DNA of 64,000 nucleotides from Halictus rubicundus. Its lineage: Eukaryota > Arthropoda > Insecta > Hymenoptera > Halictidae. Numbering within the stretch: the stretch's first letter is position 1; the number at the start of each line of letters is the position of its first letter. The notes under the pieces were generated by a model. It worked only from the letters and a program-made list of their open reading frames with translations. It made no database searches and was not told the DNA's origin. The translations under genes and the position numbers were made by a program. Location: NCBI RefSeq assembly GCF_050948215.1, contig NW_027489037.1:62001-126000 (forward strand), read 5' to 3'. Shown piece by piece: positions 14,921 through 23,764 of this stretch.

Positions 14921-15316
14921 TAGAGGATAGGATAGGATAGGAAAGAGAATAGGATAGGATAGAGGATAGGATAGGATAGAGGATAGGATAGGATAGAGGA
15001 TAGGATAGAATAGAGGATAGGATAAGATAGAGGATATGATAGGATAGAGGATAGGATAGTATGGAGGTTAGGATAGGATAGAGGATAGGATAGGATACAG
15101 GCTAGGATACGATAGAGGATAGGATAGGATAGAGGATAGGAAAGGATAGAGGATAGGATAGGATAGAGTATAGCATAGGATAGAGAATAGGATGGGATAG
15201 GATAGAGGATAGGATAGGATAGAGGATAGGATAAGATAGAGGATATGATAGGATAGAGGATAGGATAGGATAGAGGATTGGATAGGATAGAGGATAGGAT
15301 AGGGGATTGGATAGGA

Positions 15317-15321
15317 TAGAG
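15317..15321. repeat. Left 5-bp target-site duplication (TAGAG)
   Basis: TAGAG directly precedes the TGTT start of the insert and is repeated directly after its AACA end. Removing the insert and one copy restores a normal satellite monomer (ATAGAGGAT), as expected of a target-site duplication. Because the target is itself repetitive, chance resumption in this phase cannot be fully excluded. Confidence 0.7.
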
Positions 15322-15333
15322 TGTTTTTTCGTG

Positions 15334-15342
15334 TATAAAAAA
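15334..15342 (+). promoter_or_regulatory. TATA-like A/T run near the left LTR end
   Basis: TATAAAAAA lies 12 bp inside the insert. It resembles a TATA box, but its place at the very edge makes a promoter role doubtful in either orientation. It could simply be part of the A/T-rich tail region seen on the - strand. Confidence 0.25.
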
Positions 15343-15346
15343 TGTC

Positions 15347-15352
15347 TTTATT
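15347..15352 (-). promoter_or_regulatory. AATAAA polyadenylation-type hexamer
   Basis: The - strand reads AATAAA, followed 25 bp later by the end of the insert in an A-rich stretch (CGAAAAAACA). If the LTR is transcribed on the - strand, this would serve as the polyadenylation signal in R with a very short U5. The assignment is an inference from a common hexamer. Confidence 0.35.
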
Positions 15353-15473
15353 TTCAAAACTTAACACTTAACAATATGTTGCCTGCTGAATTAACGTTGG
15401 GCAACTATTTCACAGAGCCAGTGATCTGGAGCGGTACAATATTTGAGTATTTTTAAATGGGTTTCGAGACAAT

Positions 15474-15539
15474 TCTCCGAATGATGAGATTGTTCTCTCC
15501 GAATGGTGAGATTGTTGTCTCCGAATGATGAGACAGTTC
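15474..15539 (+). repeat. Three 22-bp tandem repeats in the LTR
   Basis: Units beginning TCTCCGAATGATGAGATTG start at 15474, 15496 and 15518. They differ by single substitutions such as GGTGAG for GATGAG. Further 22-bp relatives (TCTCCGAGTAGTGAGATGG) lie at 15585 and 15674. Tandem repeats of this kind are common in the U3 part of LTRs, where they can act as enhancers. A regulatory role here is only inferred. Confidence 0.85.
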
Positions 15540-15695
15540 TGACTGTTCGCGAATTGAGACTGTTCTCAGAGTGTTTAGCAGTTCTCTCCGAGTAGTGAGA
15601 TGGTTCTCTCCGAATGATGAGACAGTTCTGACTGTTCGCGAATTGAGACTGTTCTCAGAGTGTTTAGCAGTTCTCTCCGAGTAGTGAGATGGTTC
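15518..15695 (+). repeat. Two 89-bp tandem repeats in the LTR
   Basis: 15518-15606 is repeated at 15607-15695. The unit includes CCGAATGATGAGACAG, ACTGTTCGCGAATTGAG, CTCAGAGTGTTTAGCAG and TCCGAGTAGTGAGATGG. The two copies look identical by eye. The duplication nests over the 22-bp repeats, the third of which forms the beginning of the 89-bp unit, so expansion happened at two scales. Confidence 0.9.
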
Positions 15696-16030
15696 TGATT
15701 TTCTGTCCCGGGGTCCGTTCGCTGGTCACCTCGGTGGTGTCAAGAAAAGTTCCTAATTTGGGGGTAAAGTCTTTCCTATTCGCTGGTTGACTTGAGGGAG
15801 AAGAATCTTCCGGGATAGCACTCACCGGTGGAGGAGGAAGTCTCCACCCACAAGTCAAACCAGGAAAATTGCTGTAACGAATAACAGGACCCCGGAACAG
15901 CCCGAGTAAATAGCCTAAGTGGCTCGCGAACGAATTTATGACCCCTTAGCTTGGGTCCGGTGACGAAGGCTAAGGACACGCGTACATGTGGCTCAAGAGG
16001 GGTTGCGCTCTTAGCCTGGTCGACGCTCGT

Positions 16031-16048
16031 GCGGGCTATAAGGCCCGC
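16031..16048 (+). promoter_or_regulatory. TATAAG flanked by a 6-bp inverted repeat
   Basis: GCGGGC, TATAAG and GCCCGC form a perfect 6-bp stem with the TATA-like hexamer as loop. If the LTR runs on the + strand, this lies about 710 bp into it and could be the core promoter. No initiator motif could be recognised with confidence. Confidence 0.35.
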
Positions 16049-16152
16049 TTTGTCCGAATCCGGGACCTCCGGTACATTGCGGGTGGTACGCGGAGCGAGG
16101 GTTTCCCGGATTGACTTTATGGCCACTTTCCAATGCCATCAGCTAAAAAACC

Positions 16153-16177
16153 CTCGAGTGGCGCATGGCCACTCGAG
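16153..16177. other. Perfect 10-bp hairpin in the LTR
   Basis: CTCGAGTGGC and GCCACTCGAG form a perfect 10-bp inverted repeat around the 5-nt loop GCATG. An A6 run lies immediately upstream on the + strand. In transcripts it would fold into a stable stem. Stems in the R region of LTR transcripts are known in several families, but whether that applies here is unknown. No T run follows, so an RNA polymerase III or bacterial-type terminator is not suggested. Confidence 0.6.
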
Positions 16178-16313
16178 CATTAGCATTCTTCTAATTTTCG
16201 AAGGACGGCTTGAAATCGGAGAAGGGCTTCTTTTATGGCTTTCAGCTTTCTTACTTGTAGCTGTTGCCTCGCGACGATTTACTATATGCTGAAAAACTCG
16301 GTGGGAACGAACA

Positions 16314-16318
16314 TAGAG
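16314..16318. repeat. Right 5-bp target-site duplication (TAGAG)
   Basis: TAGAG directly follows the AACA end of the insert and matches the five bases before its TGTT start. The satellite then resumes in the same orientation. Confidence 0.7.
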
Positions 16319-16479
16319 GATAGGATAGGATAGAGGATAGGATAGGATAGAGGATAGGATATGATACAGGATAGGATAGGATAGAGGATAGGATAGGATA
16401 GAGGATAGGATAGGATTGAGGATAGGATAGGATAGAGGATATGATAGGATAGAGGATAGGATAAGATAGAGGATAGGAT

Positions 16480-17580
16480 AGGATAGAGGATAGGACAGGA
16501 TAGAGGATAGGATACGATAGAGGATACGAATGGATAGGATAGAGGGTAGGATAGGATAGAGGATAGGATAGGGTAGAGGATAGGATAGGATAGAGGATAG
16601 GATAGGATAGAGGATAGGATAGGATAGAGGATAGGATAGTATAGAGGATAGGATAGGATAGAGGATAGGATAGGATAGAGTATAGGGTGCGATAGAGGAT
16701 ACGAAAGGATAGGATAGAGGGTAGGATAGGATAGAGCATAGGATAGGATAGAGGATAGGATAGGATAGAGGATAGGATAGCATAGAGGATAGGATACGAT
16801 AGAGGATACGATAGGATAGGATAGAGGATAGGATAGGATAGAGGATTGGATAGAATAGAGGATAGGATAAGATAGAGGATATGATAGGCTAGAGGATAGG
16901 ACAGGATAGATGATAGGATAGGATAGAGGATAGGATAGGATAGATGATAGGATAGGATAGAGGATAGGATAAGATAGAGGATAGGATAGGTCAGAGGATA
17001 GGGTAGGGGATTGGATAGGATAACGGAGAGGATAGGATAGAGGATAGGATAGGTTAGAGGATAGGACAGGATAGAGGATAGGATACGATAGAGGATACGA
17101 ATGGATAGGATAGAGGGTAGGATAGGATAGAGGATAGGATAGGGTAGAGGATAGGATAGGATAGAGGATAGGATAGGATAGAGGATAGGATAGGATAGAG
17201 GATATGATAGGATAGAGGATAGGATAGTATAGAGGATAGGATAGGATAGAGGATAGGATAGGATAGAGTATAGGGTGCGATAGAGGATACGAAAGGATAG
17301 GATAGAGGGTAGGATAGGATAGAGTATAGGATAGGATAGAGGATAGGATAGGATAGAGGATAGGATAGCATAGAGGATAGGATACGATAGAGGATACGAT
17401 AGGATAGGATAGAGGATAGGATAGGATAGAGGATTGGATAGAATAGAGGATAGGATAAGATAGAGGATATGATAGGCTAGAGGATAGGACAGGATAGATG
17501 ATAGGATAGGATAGAGGATAGGATAAGATAGAGGATAGGATAGGTCAGAGGATAGGGTAGGGGATTGGATAGGATAACGG
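16480..17580 (+). repeat. Tandem duplication of about 0.55-0.59 kb just right of the LTR
   Basis: Variants GGACAGG (16493/17064), GAGTATAGGGTGCGATAG (16685/17273) and GGATAACGGAGAGG (17032/17576) recur at offsets of 571, 588 and 544 bp. The drift is made of 17- and 5-bp steps. The insert itself was not copied, so the duplication does not include it. Confidence 0.7.
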
Positions 17581-17843
17581 AGAGGATAGGATAGAGGATA
17601 GGGTACGATAGAGGATACGATAGGATAGGATAGAGGAAAGGATAGGATAGAGGATAGGATAGGATAGAGGATAGGATAGGATAGAGGATAGGATAGGATA
17701 GAGGATAGGATGGGATAGAGGATAGGATAGGATAGAGGATAGTATAGGATAGAGGATAGGATAGGATAGAGGATAGGATAGGATAGAGGATAGGATATGA
17801 TAGGGGATCGGATAGGATAGAGGATTGGGTAGGATAGAGAGTA

Positions 17844-17892
17844 TGATACGGTAGACGATAGGGGATTGGATCGGATACAGGATAGGAGGCGG
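17844..17892 (+). repeat. Cassette E, copy 2
   Basis: The 49-bp variant with TGATACGGTAGACG and GGATCGGATACAGG recurs, ending GGAGGCGG. It is the first copy on the right of the insert, about 1.5 kb from it. Confidence 0.85.
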
Positions 17893-18460
17893 TAGAGGAT
17901 AGGATATGATAGGATAGAGAATAGGATAGGATAGAGGATAGGTTACGATAGAGGATAGGATAGGATAGAGGATAGGATAGGGTAGAGGATAGGATAGGAT
18001 AGAGGATAGGATAGGATAGAGGATAGGATCCGATGGAGGATAGGATATGGGATTGGATAGGACAGAGGATAGGATAGGATAGAGGATAGGATAGGATAGA
18101 GGATAGGATAGTATAGAGGATAGGATAGGATAGAGGATAGGATACGATAGGATAGGATAGAGGATAGGATAGGATAGAGGATACGATAGGATAGGATAGA
18201 GGATAGGATAGGATAGAGGATAGGATAGTATAGAGGATAGGATAGGATAGAGGATAGGATAAGATAGAGGATAAGATAGGATAGTGGATAGGATAGGATA
18301 GAGGATAGGATAGGATAGAGGATAGGATAGGATAGAGGATAGGATAGGATAGAGGATAGGATAGGATAGAGGATAGGATAGGATAGAGGATAGGATAGGA
18401 TAGAGGATAGGATATGATAGGGGATCGGATAGGATAGAGGATTGGATAGGATAGAGAGTA

Positions 18461-18509
18461 TGATACGGTAGACGATAGGGGATTGGATCGGATACAGGAT
18501 AGGAGGCGG
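18461..18509 (+). repeat. Cassette E, copy 3
   Basis: The same 49-bp variant ends GGAGGCGG. It forms part of the first 340-bp tandem copy. Confidence 0.85.
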
Positions 18510-18800
18510 TAGAGGATAGGATATGATAGGATAGAGAATAGGATAGGATAGAGGATATGTTAGGATAGAGGATAGGATAGGATAGAGGATACGATAGGAT
18601 AGGATAGAGGATAGGATAGGATAGAGGATAGGATAGGATAGAGGATAGGATAGGATAGAGGATAGGATAGGATAGAGGATAGGATAGGATAGAGGATAGG
18701 ATAGGATAGAGGATAGGATAGGATAGAGGATAGGATAGGATAGAGGATAGGATATGATAGGGGATCGGATAGGATAGAGGATTGGATAGGATAGAGAGTA

Positions 18801-18849
18801 TGATACGGTAGACGATAGGGGATTGGATCGGATACAGGATAGGAGGCGG
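18801..18849 (+). repeat. Cassette E, copy 4
   Basis: The cassette lies exactly 340 bp after copy 3 and is identical to it by eye. It is part of the second 340-bp copy. Confidence 0.85.
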
Positions 18850-19136
18850 TAGAGGATAGGATATGATAGGATAGAGAATAGGATAGGATAGAGGATAGGT
18901 TAGGATAGAGGATAGGATAGGATAGAGGATACGATAGGATAGGATAGAGGATAGGATAGGATAGAGGATAGGATAGGATAGAGAATAGGATAGGATAGAG
19001 GATAGGATAGAGGATTGGATATGATAGAGGGTAGGATACGATATGAGGATATGATAGGATAGAGAATAGGATATAATATATGATATTATAGGAAAGAGGA
19101 TAGGATAGGATAGAGGATTGGATAGGATAGAGAATA

Positions 19137-19185
19137 TGATACGGTAGACGATAGGGGATTGGATCGGATACAGGATAGGAGGCGG
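19137..19185 (+). repeat. Cassette E, copy 5
   Basis: This is the last copy seen in the window, 336 bp after copy 4. It is preceded by AGAATATGATACGG, as in copy 1, rather than by the AGAGTATGATACGG of copies 2-4. Confidence 0.85.
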
Positions 19186-22100
19186 TAGAGGATAGGATAG
19201 GATAGGATAGAGACTGGGATAGGATAGAGGATAGGTTAGGATAGATGATAGGATAAGATAGAGGATAGGATAGGATAGAGGATAGGATAGGATAGACGAT
19301 AGGATAGGATAGAGGATAGGATCGGATAGAGGATAGGATAGGGGATTGGATAGGATAGAGGATAGGATAGGATAGAGCATAGGATACGATAGAGGATAGG
19401 ATAGGGGATTGGATAGGATAGAGGATAGGATAGGATAGAGGATAGGATATGATAGAGGATAGGAGAGGATAGAGGATAGGATACGATAGAGGATTGGATA
19501 GGATAGAGGACAGGATAGGATAGAGGTTAGGATAGGATAGGGGATAGGATAGGATAGAGGGTAGGATAGAATAGCGGATAGGATAAGATAGAGGATATGA
19601 TAGGATAGAGGATAGGATAGGACAGAGGATACGATAGGATAGGATAGAGAATAGGATAGGATAGAGGATAGGACAGGATAGAGGATAGGATAGGATAGAG
19701 GATAGGATAGGATAGAGGATAGGATAGGATAGAGGATAGGATCGGATAGAGGATAGGATAGGGGATTGGATAGGATAGAGGATAGGATAGGATAGAGGAT
19801 AGGATAGGATAGAGGATAGGATAGGATAGAGGATAGGATAGGATAGAGGATAGGATAGGATAGAGGATAGGATAAGATAGAGGATAGGATAGGATAGAGG
19901 ATAGGATGGGATAGAGGATAGGATCGGATAGAGGATAGGATAGGGGATTGGATAGGATAGAGGATAGGATAGGATAGAGGATAGGATAGGATAGAGAATA
20001 GGATATGATAGAGGATAGGATAGGATAGAGGATAGGATACGATAGAGGATACGAAAGGATAGGATAGAGGGTAGGATAGGATAGAGGATAGGATAGGATA
20101 GAGGATAGGATAGGATTGAGGATAGGATAGGATAGAGGATAGGATAGGATAGAGGATAGGATAAGATAGAGGATAGGATAGGATAGAGGATAGGACAGGA
20201 TAGAGGATAGGATACGATAGAGGATACGAATGGATAGGATAGAGGGTAGGATAGGATAGAGGATAGGATAGGGTAGAGGATAGGATAGGATAGAGGATAG
20301 GATAGGATAGAGGATAGGATAGGATAGAGGATATTATAAGATAGAGGATATGATAGGATAGACGATAGGATATGATAGAAGATAGGATAGGATCGAGGAT
20401 AGGATAGGACAGAGGATAGGATAGGATAGAGGATAGGATACTATATAGGATAGGATAGAGGATAGGATAAGATAGAGGATAGGATAGGATAGAGGATAGG
20501 ATAGGATAGAGGATAGGATACGATAGAGGATACGAATGGATAGGATAAAGCATAGGATACGATAGAGGATAGGATAGGGGATTGGATAGGATAGAGGATA
20601 GGATAGGATAGAGGATAGGATATGATAGAGGATAGGAGAAGATAGAGGATAGGACAGGATAGATGATAGGATAGGATAGAGGATAGGATAAGATAGAGGA
20701 TAGGATAGGATAGAGGATAGGATAGGATTGAGGATAGGACACGATAGAGGATACGAAAGGATAGGATAGAGGGTAGGATAGGATAGAGGATAGGATAGGA
20801 TAGAGGATAGGATAGGATAGAGGATAGGATAGGATAGAGGATAGGATAAGATAAAGGATAGGATAGGATAGAGGATAGGATAGGATAGAGGATAGGATAC
20901 GATAGAGGATACGAATGCATAGGATAGAGGGTAGGATAGGATAGAGGATAGGATATGATAGAGGATAGGATATGATAGAGGATAGGATAGGATAGAGGAT
21001 AGGATACGATAGAGGATACAAATGCATAGGATAGAGGGTAGGATAGGATAGAGGATAGGATAGGATAGAGGATAGGATAGGATAGAGGATAGGATAGGAA
21101 AGAGGATAGGATAAGTTAGAGGATATGATAGGATAGAGGATAGGATAGGATAGAGGATAGGATACGATAGAGGATACAAATGCATAGGATAGAGGGTAGG
21201 ATAGGATAGAGGATAGGATAGGATAGAGGATAGGATAAGATAGAGGATAGGATAGGATAGAGGATAGGATAGGATAGAGGATAGGATACGATAGAGGATA
21301 CGAAAGGATAGGATAGAGGATACGATAGGATAGGATACAGGATACGATAGGATAGGATAGAGGATAGGATAGGATAGAGGATACGATAGGATAGGGTTGA
21401 GGATAGGATAGGATAGAGGATAGGATAGGATAGAGGATAGGATAGGATAGAGGATAGGATATGATAGAGGATAGGATAGGATAGAGGATAGGATAGGATA
21501 GAGGATAGGATAAGATAGAGGATATGATACGATAGAGGATAGGATAGGATAGAGGATAGGATAGGATAGAGGATGGGATAGGATAGAGGATAGGATACGA
21601 TAGAGGATAGGATAGGATAGGATAGTGGGTAGCATAGGATAGAGGATAGGATAGGATAGAGGACAGGATATGACAGAGGATAGGATAGGATAGTGGATAG
21701 GATAGGATAGAGGATAGGATAGGATAGAGGATATTATAAGATAGAGGATATGATAGGATAGACGATAGGATATGATAGAAGATAGGATAGGATCGAGGAT
21801 AGGATAGGACAGAGGATAGGATAGGATAGAGGATAGGATAGTATATAGGATAGGATAGAGGATAGGATAAGATAGAGGATAGGATAGGATAGAGGATAGG
21901 ACAGGATAGAGGATAGGATACGATAGAGGATACGAATGGATAGGATAGAGGGTAGGATAGGATAGAGGATAGGATAGGATAGAGGATAGGATAGGATAGA
22001 GGATAGGATATGATAGAGGATAGGATAGGATAAAGGATAGGATAAGATAGAGGATAGGATAGGATAGAGGATAGGATACGATAGAGGATACGAATGGATA

Positions 22101-22349
22101 GGATAGAGCATAGGATACGATAGAGGATAGGATAGGGGATTCGATAGGATAGAGGATAGGATAGGATAGAGGATAGGATATGATAGAGGATAGGAGAGGA
22201 TAGAGGATAGGACAGGATAGATGATAGGATAGGATAGAGGATAGGATAAGATAGAGGATAGGATAGGATAGAGGATAGGATAGGATAGAGGATAGGATAC
22301 GATAGAGGATACGAAAGGATAGGATAGAGGGTAGGATAGGATAGAGGAT

Positions 22350-23764
22350 AGGATAGGATAGAGGATAGGATAGGATAGAGGATAGGATAGGATAGAGGAT
22401 AGGATAGGATAGAGGATAGGATAAGATAGAGGATAGGATAGGATAGAGGATAGGATAGGATAGAGGATACGATACGATAGAGGATACGAATGGACAGGAT
22501 AGAGGGTAGGATAGGATAGAGGATAGGATAGGATAGAGGATAGGATAGGATAGAGGATAGGATAGGATAGAGGATACGATAGGATAGGATAGAGGATACG
22601 ATAGGATAGGATAGAGGATAGGATAGGATAGAGGATTGGATAGGATAGAGGATAGGATATGATAGAGGATAGGATAGGATAGAGGATAGGATAGGATAGA
22701 GGATAGAGGATAGGATAGGATAGAGGATAGGATAGGATAGAGGATAGGATAGGATAGAGGATAGGATAAGATAGAGGATAGGATAGGATAGAGGATAGGA
22801 TAAGATAGAGGATAGGATAGGATAGAGGATAGGATAGGATAGAGGATAGGATACGATAGAGGTTACGAATGGATAGGATAGAGGGTAGGATAGGATAGAG
22901 GATAGGATAGGATAGAGGATAGGATAGGATAGAGGATATGATAAGATAGAGGATAGGATAGGATAGAGGATAGGATAGGATAGAGGATACGATACGATAG
23001 AGGATACGAATGGATAGGATAGAGGGTAGGATAGGATAGAGGATAGGATAGGATAGAGGATAGGATAGGATAGAGGATAGGATAGGATAGAGGATAGGAT
23101 AGGATAGAGGATAGGATAGGATAGAGGATAGGATAGGATAGGATAGTGGGTAGGATAGGATAGAGGATAGGATAGGATAGAGGACAGGATATGATACAGG
23201 ATAGGATAGGATAGAGGATAGGATAGGATAGGATAGAGGATATTATAAGATAGAGGATATGATAGGATAGACGATAGGATAGGATAGAAGATAGGATAGG
23301 ATCGAGGATAGGATAGGACAGAGGATAGGATAGGATAGAGGATAGGATAGTATATAGGATAGGATAGAGGATAGGATATGATAGAGGTTATGATAGGATA
23401 GAGGATAAGATAAGATAGAGGATAGGATAGGATAGAGGATAGGATAGGGTGGAGGATAGGATACGATAGAGGATACGAATGGATAGGAGAGAGCATAGGA
23501 TACGATAGAGGATAGGATAGGGGATTGGATAGGATAGAGGATAGGATAGGATAGAGGATAGGATATGATAGAGGATAGGAGAGGATAGAGGATAGGACAG
23601 GATAGAGGATAGGATAGGATAGAGGATTGGATAGGATAGAGGATAGGATATGATAGAGGATACGATAGGATAGGATAGAGGACAGGATAGGATAGATGAT
23701 AGGATAGGATAGAGGATAGGATAAGATAGAGGATAGGATAGGATAGAGGATAGGATAGGATAGA
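22350..23764 (+). repeat. 1.41-kb block, distant copy of 7970-9384
   Basis: The block aligns gap-free with the segment 14,380 bp to the left, with about five substitutions. At its right end it passes directly into a copy of the first 585 bases of the window (23761-24345). That order (this block, then the GATATTATAAG block) also holds for the more diverged copy at about 4150-5510, so the true higher-order unit spans both. Confidence 0.82.

Larger units (their letters stand above)
1..15321 (+). repeat. 17-bp GGATA-type satellite array, left block
   Basis: The stretch is an uninterrupted tandem array with consensus GAGGATAGGATAGGATA on the + strand, that is GA followed by three GGATA pentamers (7+5+5 bp). 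Length variants follow 2+5n: a 7-bp unit occurs at about 4468 and 8319, and 22-bp units precede the recurring GTGGGTAGG variant. Point variants recur as recognisable cassettes (TACGATAGAGGATACGAATG, GATATTATAAG, AGGAAAGAGG, AAGTTAGAGG, GGGGATTGG) in a similar order at several places, so copies spread as multi-monomer blocks. The + strand is G-rich and nearly lacks C. The - strand has no stop in any frame of the consensus, which explains its long reading frames. I see no gene, promoter or RNA gene here. The array meets a transposon-like insert at its right end and resumes in the same orientation beyond it. Confidence 0.97.
15322..16313. mobile_element. Probable solo LTR of an LTR retrotransposon (992 bp)
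   Basis: This is the only complex-sequence island in the window. It begins TGTT and ends AACA, a perfect 4-bp terminal inverted repeat with the TG...CA ends of LTRs, and is flanked by a 5-bp direct repeat TAGAG. LTR elements of the Ty1/copia, Ty3/gypsy and BEL/Pao groups typically have TG...CA ends and 4-6-bp target duplications, and 992 bp is a normal LTR length. No primer-binding site, polypurine tract, gag or pol is present, so recombination between two LTRs has probably removed the interior. Orientation is undecided. Tandem repeats near the left end would fit U3 enhancers on the + strand, with a TATAAG at 16037. An AATAAA on the - strand, 25 bp from the left end, fits the opposite orientation. 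Short reading frames inside (64-116 codons, both strands) overlap each other and resemble nothing I know. The family is not identified. Confidence 0.75.
18330..19010 (+). repeat. Two 340-bp tandem copies, exactly 20 monomers each
   Basis: Anchors GATATGATAGGGGATCGG (18411/18751) and GACGATAGGGGATTGG (18471/18811) are 340 bp apart, which is 20 x 17. The match continues to about 18670/19010, where the second copy meets GAGGATTGG. One substitution was seen (GATATGTTAGG against GATAGGTTAGG). The left limit is fixed only by the tandem relation. Confidence 0.75.

Noticed and set aside
14743..15367. Frames that join satellite peptide to a short unique start (MKIKTFFIHEKT, MLSFENKDIFYTRKN)
   Set aside because: These simply cross the boundary between the insert and the satellite. 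The unique residues come from the A/T-rich LTR end.
15664..16292. Small frames inside the insert (64 and 116 codons on -, 113 codons on +)
   Set aside because: They overlap each other on both strands, resemble no family I recognise, and lie in what looks like an LTR, which normally has no coding sequence.
15322..16313. rRNA spacer, tRNA or SINE origin for the insert
   Set aside because: No tRNA-like A and B boxes or rRNA core sequence could be recognised, and the TGTT/AACA ends with a 5-bp duplication fit an LTR better.
15316..16318. 6-bp target duplication ATAGAG with a 991-bp insert
   Set aside because: The terminal A at 16313 can be assigned to either side. Giving it to the insert yields the canonical TG...CA ends and a 5-bp duplication, which is the more economical reading.
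17545..23496. A 1,983-codon reading frame and dozens of other long frames on the - strand of the satellite
   Set aside because: The same 17-residue peptide appears in all three frames because the 17-nt unit lacks stops. Start codons come from random CAT variants on the + strand, and frames end at random variants. No promoter, splice or codon-bias evidence supports a gene.
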